37,756 nt of DNA from Collinsella sp. AM17-1. GTDB lineage: Bacteria > Actinomycetota > Coriobacteriia > Coriobacteriales > Coriobacteriaceae. Numbering within the stretch: the stretch's first letter is position 1; each line of letters begins with the position of its first letter. The stretch covers positions 1 to 37,756 of the forward strand of contig NZ_QRJZ01000023.1 of assembly GCF_003470665.1 (NCBI RefSeq). The letters run 5' to 3'. This document shows, piece by piece, positions 24,374 through 33,127 of the stretch. The notes beneath the pieces are model-generated. The model had not been told where the DNA came from. It saw only the letters and a list, made by a program, of their open reading frames with translations, and made no database searches. A program made the translations under genes and the position numbers.

Positions 24374-25315
24374 ATGTCAGAATTCATTAGGCCTCAGGTT
24401 CAGGTCGAAGAGATCAACGAGACGTCTGCTCGTGTCTCCGTCGAGCCGCTCGAGCGTGGCTACGGCGATACGCTGGGTAACTCCCTTCGTCGCGTTCTTC
24501 TGTCCTCGCTCGAGGGTGCCGCCGTCGAGGCTATTCAGATCGATGGTGCGCAGCACGAGTTCATGACCATCCCTAACATGGTCGAGGATGTCACCGACAT
24601 CGTCCTGAATGTCAAGGGTCTTGTCTTCAGGGCTCTCGGCACGACCGACGAGGCGACCGCCACCATCTCGGTTGACGGCCCCTGCGAGGTCACCGGTGCG
24701 GACTTCTTTATTCCGTCCGAGTTTGAGTTGGTCAACCCCGAGCAGCACATCGCTACGCTCACCGAGGGTGGCCATCTCACCATGAGCATGCGCATCGGCT
24801 ATGGCCGCGGCTATGTTTCTGGCGAGGCCAACAAGCGCGACAACGATCCCATCGGTGTGATCCACGTCGACTCGCTGTACTCGCCGGTTTCCCGTTGCGC
24901 CAAGCTCGTTGAGGCTTGCCGTGTCGGTCAGCACACCGACTACGACCGCCTTGTCCTCGAGATCGAGACCAACGGCTCCATCGCCCCGCGCGACGCCGTG
25001 GTCCAGGCTGCCAATATCATTAACCAGCATATGGCCGCCTTTATGAACCTTGCCGAGACCCCCGAGGTCGAGGAGGAGGCTTCGATCTTCGCTCCCGAGG
25101 TCACCAACGACAACGCCGAGCTGGACAAGCAGATCGAGGATCTGGACCTTTCCGTCCGTTCCTACAACTGCCTTAAGCGCGCCAGCATTCACTCGGTCCG
25201 TCAGCTCGTTGAGTTCTCGGAGAACGATCTACTCAACATCCGTAACTTCGGTGTTAAGTCGATCGAGGAAGTGAAGGACAAGCTTGAGTCCATGGGCCTG
25301 AGCCTGAAGGCTTAA
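24374..25315 (+). CDS. rpoA: RNA polymerase alpha subunit
   Basis: 313 residues. The N-terminal dimerisation domain has SVEPLERGYGDTLGNSLRRVLLSSLEG. The C-terminal domain (after an acidic linker at about 225-245) has LDLSVRSYNCLKRASIHSVRQL and IRNFGVKSIEEVKDKL. GGAGG lies 7 bases upstream. It nucleates polymerase assembly; the C-terminal domain contacts UP elements and activators. Confidence 0.98.
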   Translation: MSEFIRPQVQVEEINETSARVSVEPLERGYGDTLGNSLRRVLLSSLEGAAVEAIQIDGAQHEFMTIPNMVEDVTDIVLNVKGLVFRALGTTDEATATISVDGPCEVTGADFFIPSEFELVNPEQHIATLTEGGHLTMSMRIGYGRGYVSGEANKRDNDPIGVIHVDSLYSPVSRCAKLVEACRVGQHTDYDRLVLEIETNGSIAPRDAVVQAANIINQHMAAFMNLAETPEVEEEASIFAPEVTNDNAELDKQIEDLDLSVRSYNCLKRASIHSVRQLVEFSENDLLNIRNFGVKSIEEVKDKLESMGLSLKA

Positions 25316-25345
25316 TGCTTCGCATATTTGAGGAGAAACTAGACC

Positions 25346-25813
25346 ATGCGTCACAACGTTAAGAAGGGCCTGAAGCTCGGCACCGATGCGAGCCACACCA
25401 AGGCCATGAAGAAGAGCCTTGCTAAGGCCCTCTTCGAGAACGACCGCATCAAGACCACCGAGACCCGCGCTAAGGCGCTGCGTTCGGTCGTCGACCCGAT
25501 TATCACTTGGGCCAAGAAGGGCGACCTGCACTCTCGTCGTCTGGCTATCGCCAAGCTCGGCGATAAGCAGCTCGTTGCCGAGATTTTCGACAAGGCTGCT
25601 CAGGGCATGTGGCAGGACCGCAACGGCGGTTACACCCGCATCATGAAGCTCGGTAACCGTAAGGGCGACAACGCTCCCATCGTTATCATGGAGCTCGTCA
25701 CCGAGCCTTGCACGCCTAAGGCCAAGAAGGCTGCTCCGGCCCCCAAGAAGGCCGCTGCTCCCAAGAAGGTCGAGGCTGTCGAGGAGACTGCTGCTGAGGA
25801 GACCGCTGAGTAG
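25346..25813 (+). CDS. rplQ: 50S ribosomal protein L17 with C-terminal extension
   Basis: 155 residues. The conserved core (RHNVKKGLKLGTDASHTKAM to about residue 118) is followed by an extra 35-residue tail rich in Ala, Lys, Pro and Glu (KKAAPAPKKAAAPKKVEA, then an acidic end). Such tails occur in Actinobacteria and are disordered. It is the last gene before the operon terminator. Confidence 0.97.
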   Translation: MRHNVKKGLKLGTDASHTKAMKKSLAKALFENDRIKTTETRAKALRSVVDPIITWAKKGDLHSRRLAIAKLGDKQLVAEIFDKAAQGMWQDRNGGYTRIMKLGNRKGDNAPIVIMELVTEPCTPKAKKAAPAPKKAAAPKKVEAVEETAAEETAE

Positions 25814-25839
25814 ACATTCCGTCTGCATAGGCTATATTC

Positions 25840-25870
25840 GAGGGGTACGTTCGCGTACCCCTCTTTTTTT
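25840..25870 (+). terminator. Operon terminator with UUCG loop
   Basis: GAGGGGTACG, TTCG, CGTACCCCTC (25840-25863), then seven T. A perfect 10-bp stem closed by a stable tetraloop, an almost ideal intrinsic terminator for the ribosomal operon. Confidence 0.95.
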
Positions 25871-25905
25871 GTCGCGATACCGTTGCTTGTTTGTTGGGAG
25901 CGCCC

Positions 25906-26730
25906 ATGACTGCGCCGTCTGATTTCAATTCGATTTCCGAGCTTGACGCCACGCTCGTATTTCGCGTGGCCTATGATGGCTCGTTGTATAGCGGATTTGC
26001 CGAGCAGCCGGGACAGACGACGGTTGCGGGTGAGCTACGTCGAGCAATTGAGACGCTGCTTCGCCGCCCGATTGATCTGACGTGCGCGGGGCGTACCGAT
26101 GCCGGCGTACATGCCGTGGCTCAGTACATCAGTGTGCCCGTAACGGACGCTGAGCTCGCGTGTACGCGCCGTAGGTGGCTGCGGGCTATGGATGCCCTGC
26201 TGCCCAAAGACATCGCCATAAACGAGGTCTACAGGGCCCGTAAGGGCTTTTCTGCACGCTTTGACGCGCGTTCCCGTACGTATACGTACCGTATTGCCGA
26301 TCGCGATGCACGCCCCGTGCTGTCACGCGGTGCTGTGTGGTGGCATCGCTATCCCCTCGACGTCGATGCGATGGCGGCCGCCTGCCCCGCGCTGCTGGGC
26401 GAGCAGGACTTTAAAAGCTTTTGCAAGGTTGCCTCGGCCGTTGGCAAGCCCACGCATCGCTGCGTGATGCGTGCCGAGTTTGGCCATGAGGTTGCGTTTG
26501 GCGAGGACATCCTGACGTTCACCATCGAGGGCAATGCGTTTCTGCATTCGATGGTCCGTACGATCGTGGGCACGCTTGTCGAGATTGGCATGCATCGCCG
26601 TGAACCCGAGTGGATGCGCGAGGTTATCGATGCCTGCGACCGTACCGCTGCGGGCCCCACGGCTCCTGCCTGCGGCCTTACGTTTATGGGCGTGGATTAC
26701 GATCCCGCCGAGCTTGTCGTGCTCGACTAG
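25906..26730 (+). CDS. truA: tRNA pseudouridine(38-40) synthase
   Basis: 274 residues. Start AYDGSLYSGFAEQPGQTTVAGEL; the catalytic Asp is in CAGRTDAGVHAVAQ; later ENTFLHSMVR-type GNAFLHSMVRTIVG. It modifies uridines 38-40 in the tRNA anticodon stem. ATG at 25906 with GGGAG; the 35 bases after the terminator leave little room for a promoter, so read-through from the ribosomal operon is likely. Confidence 0.96.
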   Translation: MTAPSDFNSISELDATLVFRVAYDGSLYSGFAEQPGQTTVAGELRRAIETLLRRPIDLTCAGRTDAGVHAVAQYISVPVTDAELACTRRRWLRAMDALLPKDIAINEVYRARKGFSARFDARSRTYTYRIADRDARPVLSRGAVWWHRYPLDVDAMAAACPALLGEQDFKSFCKVASAVGKPTHRCVMRAEFGHEVAFGEDILTFTIEGNAFLHSMVRTIVGTLVEIGMHRREPEWMREVIDACDRTAAGPTAPACGLTFMGVDYDPAELVVLD

Positions 26731-26882
26731 GGGAGGGCTCGACGCGCCGTTCGTCGGCACCTGTCATCTGTGGGCTGCGCGTGTGCAACATCTGTTCTTG
26801 GCGTGCAGTGCAACCGGTGCCTCGTTGCTTTTATAGCTCGGGTGTACCATGAACGACAGTTTGATTTGGTGCTATCGAGAGG

Positions 26883-27932
26883 ATGGAAAACTTGGTTCGA
26901 CGTTGTTCGCATCCGCGACTTTCGGTGATCCTTGTGGTAGAAGGTTCGCCCAGCTATGCGATGCGTGCGCTCGAGAGTATCCAGAACCAAGACCTCTATG
27001 ATTTGCAGATTGTCGTTGTCTGCCGCGATGCTGTGCCCGGTGTGCGCCATTCGCTTCAAGTTGCTGCTGACAGGGACATCCATATTGATTTGATTGACGT
27101 CGAGGACGCGAAGCGCGGCGCTTGTCTTCGTGCCGGTTTTGATGCCTCGCGCGGCTCTCAAATCATCGCCATGAACGCCGATGAGTGGTTTGCTCCGCAG
27201 TCCCTTTCCAAGATGGTCGATATCGCGTGCGATACTGCGGCAGACATAGTGTTCCCCACGGTGTCGCTCGACCGCTATGATGCACATCGAGAGCGCCATT
27301 CGCGTGTCTTGGATGCTGCCTCTATTGCCATAGAAGACGAGTCTTCTATGGCGACTGGGCTGTCCCAGTTGATTTTGGGCGGCCTAGTCGCTCAGACCTC
27401 TGGCGTGATGTATAGCCGTCCGCTGTTTGAGGCATGCCTGTCGCGCGGCAAGGCGTACCGTACGGTTGAGTTTATGGCTTATGCGCTCTCGCAGGCACGA
27501 TTCGTGTCTGGCTGCGGCGACGCTTGTTTCCACGCGGCGGCACCTAAGCTTACAGATGCCTTTGATCCCACCATGTATGCCAGGATATCCGATGACACTC
27601 GAGCGCTCGACGAGCTTGCGGACTCACTCTCGGAAGCAGATAGCGGTGGTCGGCTCAAGCTGGCAAGCCAAAAGTTCTACTTTGCCGGACTGGTCGCCTG
27701 CATCGAGAATTTGTGTCTGAGCCCGCATGGGGTGTCGTCAATCGAGCGTTCCGCCCGCATGCGTGATATGCTCGAGGCGCCTCGAACCCGTCAGATGGTC
27801 GCCGCGCTCAAGGATAACCATCGGGGACTCGGTCTGTTGTTTGGGCCGATCGCCAGCGCCAAGCCCGCGCGCTGCGTGATGTGTACGCATCTGGCAGCTT
27901 TTCTTAACCGGACGGGCGCAAAAACCGCCTAA
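26883..27932 (+). CDS. Glycosyltransferase family 2-like protein
   Basis: 349 residues. The first 110 have the GT-A look: RLSVILVVEGSPSYAMRALESIQNQDLYDLQIVVVCRD and a possible metal loop NADEW (98-102). The rest is diverged and I cannot name a sugar donor or acceptor. The start is uncertain: the GAGAGG site touches the ATG at 26883, so a TTG at 26892 nine bases further may be the real start. The preceding 150 bases hold no gene. It may act on cell-surface glycans, but the key residues are not convincing enough to call it active. Confidence 0.65.
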   Translation: MENLVRRCSHPRLSVILVVEGSPSYAMRALESIQNQDLYDLQIVVVCRDAVPGVRHSLQVAADRDIHIDLIDVEDAKRGACLRAGFDASRGSQIIAMNADEWFAPQSLSKMVDIACDTAADIVFPTVSLDRYDAHRERHSRVLDAASIAIEDESSMATGLSQLILGGLVAQTSGVMYSRPLFEACLSRGKAYRTVEFMAYALSQARFVSGCGDACFHAAAPKLTDAFDPTMYARISDDTRALDELADSLSEADSGGRLKLASQKFYFAGLVACIENLCLSPHGVSSIERSARMRDMLEAPRTRQMVAALKDNHRGLGLLFGPIASAKPARCVMCTHLAAFLNRTGAKTA

Positions 27933-27943
27933 ACGGCTCATTA

Positions 27944-27971
27944 CGAAACAAACTTGCATAGAATTGTTTCG
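27944..27971. other. Inverted repeat upstream of argR
   Basis: CGAAACAA (27944-27951) and TTGTTTCG (27964-27971) are exact complements with 12 bases between. It is either the end of the preceding transcript (no T run) or an operator 94 bp before argR. It does not match a classical ARG box well. Confidence 0.35.
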
Positions 27972-28064
27972 AAATGCGTTCTTATACACAAAAGCCTTCA
28001 AATAGCGTTAAACTATTCAATCACTGATTGATTGTCTCCGCCATCTTTTGGAGAGAGGGTTTGT

Positions 28065-28502
28065 ATGGCTAAAAAACGCAATGGGCGCCAGGATGCCATT
28101 AGAGATATTGTGCGCAATAAGGATGTCCGCACGCAGCGCGTGCTGGTCGATGAGCTCCGTGCTATGGGCTTTGATTGCACGCAGGCGACTGTCTCTCGCG
28201 ATATTGCCGATATGGGGCTGCGTAAGCTCCCTGAGGGCATCTATGTTCTGGCAGAGGACCTGCACCTGCAGCGTATGGTTTCCGAGCTCGTAACGGGCGT
28301 TCTGCGTACTGATAATCTGGTTATGATCAAGGCTCAGCCTGGCACGGCTTCCGGCATCGCCGCCGCTGTTGATGCGGCAGAGTTACCCGATGTGCTTGGC
28401 TCGCTTGCCGGCAACGATACGATTTTGGTTATTGCCCAGACGGCCGAGGACGGCGAGCGTCTCGAGGCGCTGATCAATAAGTTGAGCAATTCTCGCAAGT
28501 AG
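28065..28502 (+). CDS. argR: Arginine repressor
   Basis: 145 residues, standard length. The winged helix-turn-helix has TQATVSRDIADMGLRKL. The C-terminal hexamerisation and arginine-binding domain has QPGTASGIAAAVDAAELPDVLGSLAGNDTILVI. It controls arginine metabolism genes with arginine as corepressor. ATG at 28065 with GGAGAGAGGG upstream; an earlier in-frame start at 28032 lacks a site. It stands alone between a glycosyltransferase-like gene and its own terminator. Confidence 0.95.
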   Translation: MAKKRNGRQDAIRDIVRNKDVRTQRVLVDELRAMGFDCTQATVSRDIADMGLRKLPEGIYVLAEDLHLQRMVSELVTGVLRTDNLVMIKAQPGTASGIAAAVDAAELPDVLGSLAGNDTILVIAQTAEDGERLEALINKLSNSRK

Positions 28503-28551
28503 GTGTGCGGGTCGTGCGCTCGGCATTGTGTGCGCTGACATAGTGGCTTGT

Positions 28552-28584
28552 AAGGGGCATCGACGTTGGTCGGTACCCCTTTTT
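28552..28584 (+). terminator. Terminator after argR
   Basis: AAGGGG (28552-28557) pairs with CCCCTT (28576-28581), with an inner CGAC/GTCG pair, followed by a TTTTT run (28580-28584). Confidence 0.75.
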
Positions 28585-28623
28585 GTTTGCCGGTATAAAG
28601 ACCGCCCACCAGGTCGCTTCAAA

Positions 28624-28664
28624 CTAAAAGGCCCCGAGCAGTTCAATAAGCTGCTCGGGGCCTT
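28624..28664 (-). terminator. Terminator of the penicillin-binding protein gene
   Basis: AAGGCCCCGAGCAG (28628-28641) and CTGCTCGGGGCCTT (28651-28664) form a perfect 14-bp stem with a 9-base loop. On minus it is followed by TTTTAG and lies 23 bases past the stop codon. Confidence 0.9.
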
Positions 28665-28686
28665 GTTGGCTTTAGTCGCGTACTTC

Positions 28687-30909
28687 TTAGCCGACCGTAT
28701 CGTCAGGCGTGGGCGAGGGGTCGGGAGTGGGAGTGGGCGTAGGCGTAGGCGTAGGCGTAGGCGTGCCGCCATCGCCGCCGGTCGAACCACCAGTGGAGCC
28801 GCCCGTCGAGCCACCGGTCGTACCGGTGCCGCCGGTGGTGTCGCCGCCCGTGGTCTCGGTGGTCGTGGTCGTCGTGGTAGTCGTTGTGGTGGTTTCCTCT
28901 TCGTCCTCGTTCTCGTCCTTGTCCTTGTCCTTGTCGTCGTTCTCCGACTTCTTGGTGTTGTTGGTGCCGTAGAACTTCCAGACGCTGTTGTTCTTATAGG
29001 TGGGAGCCGTTCCGGTCACAAACTCCTCGCGCTCGGTACCGGTCAGAACGGTGTTCATAAACCGCTTAAAGACAGGCAGGTTGGTGCTGTCGCCCAGCAG
29101 GTCCGTGCCGTATTTTTGGATGGGGATCTCGCCCGCGGAATAGCCGGTCCACAGGGCGCACGCCAGCTGCGGGGTATAGCCGCAGAACCACAGGTTGGTG
29201 GTGTTGTCGGTGGTGCCCGTCTTGCCGGCATAGGGCTGGTTGACGCTTAGGGCACCGGCAGCGCCCGTACCGCCGCCCTGCATGACGCCGGACAGAACAT
29301 CGGTGACCGCGGCGGCCTCGCCCTCGGTAAGCACCTGTGAGGGATTGTCAGTGTGCTGGTACAGCACCGAGCCGGTACGAGAGTCAATCTCGGTGATGGC
29401 GATCGGCTGGCGATAGTAGCCGCCGTTGGCAAACGTCGCGTAGGCGGCGGCCATCTCGAGCGGCGAGATCGAGCCGGTGCCGAGCGTCATGACGGGAACG
29501 TCCTCGATGTTGTCCTTGGCGGGATCGATGCCGAGCTTTTTGACGAGCGAGATGATCTTGCTGTTGCCGACGGCTTCCGCCACCTGGATGTAGCCGGTGT
29601 TGGAGGAGTATGCCGTCGCCTGCTTAAGCGTGATGTTGCCATAGCTATGGTTGGCGTAGTTTTGGACCTCGGTCGTGGTGCCCTTGGCCTTGAGCGGCGA
29701 GTTGCAGTTGAGGGTGACGTTGGGGTTCATGCCGTTTTGGATGGCAGTTGCCAGCGTAAAGGCCTTAAAGGTGGAGCCGACGGGACGCTTGGCCGTGGCA
29801 TGGTTTACGTGGTTCTCGTCGGCGTTGTAGTCGTAGCCGCCCACCATGCACTTGATGTAGCCGGTCTTGGGGTCGACGACGACCATGCCCATGTCCAGGC
29901 CGTCAAGCGAGAGCGTGTCGAGCTGCTCGCGGACGGCATTCTCTGCCACCTGCTGCATCGTGGGGTCGATGGTGGTCTTGACGGTCAGGCCGCCCTTAAA
30001 GAGCACGTCGGTCGAGAACTCCTGCTCCAGCAGCTGCTTGACGTAGGAGACAAAGTAGGGCTGCGAGTATACGTCGACGCCGCTGCCCGAGATTTCGGTC
30101 ACATTGAGGGTGATGGGTTCGGCCTGTGCGGCATCGTGCTCCTCCTGGGTGATGTGGCCCAGGCGCAACATGTTGTCGAGGACCTTGTTGCGACGGGACA
30201 GCGCCAGGTCGGGGTTGACCGTGGGGTCGTACTGCGAGGGCGAGTTGGGAAGGCCGATCAACAGCGCGGCCTCGCTCAGGGTGAGGTCGGCGGCGCTCTT
30301 GGACAGATAGGTCTCGGCGGCGGCCTCGATACCGTAGGCGCCGTGGCCGTAATAGATGGTGTTGAGGTACATCATGAGGATCTCGTCTTTGGAGTACATG
30401 TCCTCCATCTTGATGGCGATGTAGGCCTCGCGCACCTTACGCTCGATGGTCGAGTCGAACTGCTCCTCCTGCAGGATGGTGTTGCGCACAAGCTGCTGGG
30501 TGATCGTCGAGGCGCCTTCGTGTCCGCCGCCGAGGGTTGCCACCGCAGCACGCGCGATACCCCACAGGTCGATACCGCCGTGCTCGTAGAAGCGCTCGTC
30601 CTCGACGTCAACGGTGCCTTGCAGCACGTAGGGGGAGACCTCGTCCTTGGTGATAGACTTGCGGTTTTGCGTGTAGAAGCTCGCGATCTTGTTGCCGTTG
30701 CAGTCGACGATCTCGGTGGGCTCGCTCACCAGATACGCGTTGGCGTCGGTGTAGTCGGGCAGATCGGACAGCCAGCGGTTGACGTTGCCGACCATGCCGA
30801 TGCCAAACGCCACGCCCGCAATCAGCAGAAAGCCCAAAAACGAGAGCAGGATTATGGGCAGGGCGTGCGTCTTTGAACGGCTGTGTCCCTGTCGTTGGCG
30901 AGGACCCAT
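28687..30909 (-). CDS. Class A penicillin-binding protein (PBP1a type)
   Basis: 740 residues from the ATG at 30909 (GGAGG at 7 bases); the frame stays open 41 codons upstream without a site. A cytoplasmic basic start and membrane anchor (about 17-41) come first. The glycosyltransferase domain has VEDERFYEHGG (catalytic E103) and GASTITQQLVRN. The transpeptidase domain has PVGSTFK (S379, K382), SSN (435-437) and KTGTT (563-567). It polymerises and cross-links peptidoglycan outside the membrane. The last 80 or so residues are low complexity: acidic-Lys, a run of Thr, GGST repeats and PT repeats, the last encoded by a GGCGTA hexanucleotide run. Confidence 0.95.
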   Translation of the reverse strand: MGPRQRQGHSRSKTHALPIILLSFLGFLLIAGVAFGIGMVGNVNRWLSDLPDYTDANAYLVSEPTEIVDCNGNKIASFYTQNRKSITKDEVSPYVLQGTVDVEDERFYEHGGIDLWGIARAAVATLGGGHEGASTITQQLVRNTILQEEQFDSTIERKVREAYIAIKMEDMYSKDEILMMYLNTIYYGHGAYGIEAAAETYLSKSAADLTLSEAALLIGLPNSPSQYDPTVNPDLALSRRNKVLDNMLRLGHITQEEHDAAQAEPITLNVTEISGSGVDVYSQPYFVSYVKQLLEQEFSTDVLFKGGLTVKTTIDPTMQQVAENAVREQLDTLSLDGLDMGMVVVDPKTGYIKCMVGGYDYNADENHVNHATAKRPVGSTFKAFTLATAIQNGMNPNVTLNCNSPLKAKGTTTEVQNYANHSYGNITLKQATAYSSNTGYIQVAEAVGNSKIISLVKKLGIDPAKDNIEDVPVMTLGTGSISPLEMAAAYATFANGGYYRQPIAITEIDSRTGSVLYQHTDNPSQVLTEGEAAAVTDVLSGVMQGGGTGAAGALSVNQPYAGKTGTTDNTTNLWFCGYTPQLACALWTGYSAGEIPIQKYGTDLLGDSTNLPVFKRFMNTVLTGTEREEFVTGTAPTYKNNSVWKFYGTNNTKKSENDDKDKDKDENEDEEETTTTTTTTTTTTETTGGDTTGGTGTTGGSTGGSTGGSTGGDGGTPTPTPTPTPTPTPDPSPTPDDTVG
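28720..28880 (-). repeat. In-frame low-complexity repeats in the PBP tail
   Basis: DNA runs of the hexamer GGCGTA (28738-28762) encode Pro-Thr pairs; a CCACC-type triplet/nonamer block encodes Gly-Gly-Ser-Thr; a GTGGTC/GTCGTG block encodes poly-Thr. All units are multiples of three, so slippage changes tail length without breaking the frame. Confidence 0.75.
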
Positions 30910-31071
30910 ATATTGACCTCCAGGTATGTCGTGCCGGACGGTGGATGTGCCGTCGGGGCAGGATGGACATAAGTTATTACACGATAAACCAAACGGGGCG
31001 CGCGAGGCCTCGTGTATGCTGGAAGACGGCATTTTTCAGAGTGAATGCATACCTTGGTAAGGAGTTTGTCG

Positions 31072-33030
31072 ATGGCGATTCGGGCGATGGGGCCGAGCGG
31101 ACAATGCGAGACTGGATTGGATGTCGTCAGTGCGGCGCTGCCCGAGCTGCTGGCGCCGGCGGGCGGACTCGACCAGATGCTTGCGGCTATCGCCGCGGGT
31201 ACCGATGCCATCTATGCGGGGTTGGGCGGCTTTAACGCCCGTGTGAGCGCCCACGGCTTTACGGATGACGAGTTTGCGCGCGGCTGCGCCGTGGCGCATG
31301 CCCATGGCGTGCGTGTGTACGTGACGCTCAACGTGTTCGTGTTTGACGATGAGTTGTCCGACGCGGTGGCGTTGGGAGCTCATGCACTGGAGCTGGGCGC
31401 CGATGCTCTGATTGTGGCCGATGCCGGGTTGGCCTGCGCGCTGAGCGCGGCGATTCCCGGGGTCGAGATTCACCTGTCTACGCAGGCGGGCGTTCATAGC
31501 GAAGGCGCCGTGCGGCTTGCCGCCGATGAGTTGGGGGTCGAGCGCGTGACGACGGCGCGCGAGCTGACGGTCGACGAGATTGCGGCGCTCTGTGCCACGG
31601 GCGTGCCCATCGAGGTATTCTGCCACGGTGCGATTTGCATCGGCTATTCGGGGGCGTGCGAGTTCTCGGCCCTGCGGCGTGGACGATCGGCGATGCGCGG
31701 CGACTGCACACAGCCGTGCCGTCTGGCGTACGACCTAGTGGACGAGGCGGGACAGAGCGTTGTCGCCGTCGAGGGGGATCGTCTGCTGTGTCCGCATGAC
31801 TATCTGGGTATTGCGCATCTGCCCGAGCTTGTAGATGCCGGCGTGGCGTCGCTCAAGATCGAGGGGCGCATGAAGAACCCCGATTACGTATTCAACGTGG
31901 TGCGGGTGTGGCGCCGGGCACTCGATATGCTGTGCGACGGCGCGTGGGACCCCGGTGCCGTGGAAGAGTTTGAACGCGAGCTTGGAAGATCGTTTAACCG
32001 TGGGTTTACCGATGCGTACCCGCGAGGGCGTTCGGGTGCCGAGCTGATGAGCTTTGAGCGCGCAATTAATCAGGGCGTGCGCGTGGGGCGCTTGGTCGCT
32101 GTGGGCCACGAAGAGGTGACCGTTGAGCTCGACGCTGCCGTGGCGGCGGGTGACACGCTCGAGATTCGGTTCTATCCGGGTGCCGACGCGCGTCCCGATG
32201 TGCCCAAGCGCTGGCCGCAGGTGCCCTGCCCGGTGGATGCCGCAGCGGGGAAGCGCGTCGTCGTGCATTGCAAGCGTAAGGTGGGCACGGGCTGCGAGGT
32301 ATACCTGATTCGCAGCGCCGGCGTGTTGGATCAGACAGCGGCGGTGTTGGAGCGCATGCGGGCCGAGGCGGATGCGATTGCGCCCGTTGCGCGTGCCGTT
32401 GAGGTGCTGCCCTTTGAGGACGTTGCGGTGGATGGCGGTGCGTCGACGGAGTTGGTGGAGCGCGCGGTTCCCGCTCGCATGGTTTTTGCTTGGCAGCTGA
32501 TGGATGCCGACCCGCGCGGAGAACTTGATTTGTCCGACGCCGTTGTGGTGCTGGACGAGGTGTGCCGCACGGGTGACGCTGACCGGACCCGCTCGCTGAT
32601 GCAGCGTGCCGGGCGCGTCGTCTGCCGCAACCTGGGACAGGTGGCGATGGTGCGTGAGCTGGGCGTGGCGTTTGACGTGGCGGCGCCGGTGTTCTGCGCG
32701 AATCGGGTCACGCTTACCTGGCTGCGCGGACTCGGGGCGGGGCGGGTGTACTTGTCGGCCGAGTTGCTCGGCAATGATGCCGAGCGTGTTGCCGAGCTTG
32801 CCGCTTGTTCCGGTGTCTTGGGGCCTGTCGATGCCGACCGTCCCGAGCTCATGGTGTGCGAGCACTGCTTGCTGACTGCCGAGGGCGCCTGCGCCACGGA
32901 TGCAACGGGGCAGATCCGTTGCCGTGACTGCTCGCGCCGTCAGCAAACACGATATTTGGTCGAGCGCGACGGCATGCGCCTGCCGGTCGCCGTTGATGCG
33001 TGCGGCAGGACGAGGATTTTCCTGTCGTAG
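31072..33030 (+). CDS. U32 family peptidase-like (TrhP/RlhA type)
   Basis: 652 residues. The start PELLAPAGGLDQMLAAIAAG with DAIYAG, the EVFCHGAICIGYSGAC signature, the cysteine motif MRGDCTQPCR, and LKIEGRMKNPDYV define family U32. Long members are now known for tRNA hydroxylation (TrhP) or 23S rRNA hydroxylation (RlhA) rather than proteolysis, using prephenate and iron-sulfur ligands; which one applies here is not clear from sequence alone. The C-terminus has a further Cys cluster (CEHC ... CRDC). ATG at 31072 with AAGGAG; an in-frame ATG at 31045 lacks a good site. Divergent from the PBP gene, upstream of tyrS. Confidence 0.85.
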   Translation: MAIRAMGPSGQCETGLDVVSAALPELLAPAGGLDQMLAAIAAGTDAIYAGLGGFNARVSAHGFTDDEFARGCAVAHAHGVRVYVTLNVFVFDDELSDAVALGAHALELGADALIVADAGLACALSAAIPGVEIHLSTQAGVHSEGAVRLAADELGVERVTTARELTVDEIAALCATGVPIEVFCHGAICIGYSGACEFSALRRGRSAMRGDCTQPCRLAYDLVDEAGQSVVAVEGDRLLCPHDYLGIAHLPELVDAGVASLKIEGRMKNPDYVFNVVRVWRRALDMLCDGAWDPGAVEEFERELGRSFNRGFTDAYPRGRSGAELMSFERAINQGVRVGRLVAVGHEEVTVELDAAVAAGDTLEIRFYPGADARPDVPKRWPQVPCPVDAAAGKRVVVHCKRKVGTGCEVYLIRSAGVLDQTAAVLERMRAEADAIAPVARAVEVLPFEDVAVDGGASTELVERAVPARMVFAWQLMDADPRGELDLSDAVVVLDEVCRTGDADRTRSLMQRAGRVVCRNLGQVAMVRELGVAFDVAAPVFCANRVTLTWLRGLGAGRVYLSAELLGNDAERVAELAACSGVLGPVDADRPELMVCEHCLLTAEGACATDATGQIRCRDCSRRQQTRYLVERDGMRLPVAVDACGRTRIFLS

Positions 33031-33127
33031 GTGTTCGGCCGCGCCGTTTTGGTTATCATAAGAGAGTTTATGAACTTCCAGCACCGCCGTATCCGGTGAG
33101 GGTGCTATGGCAAAAGGAGGATACCCA

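Noticed and set aside
28624..30876. Long plus-strand open frames across the PBP gene
   Set aside because: They mirror the well-supported PBP coding sequence; the Val/Gly/Leu-rich translations are typical of antisense frames.
33031..33127. T-box leader before tyrS
   Set aside because: Only 97 bases separate tyrS from the U32 gene and the conserved T-box sequence is absent.
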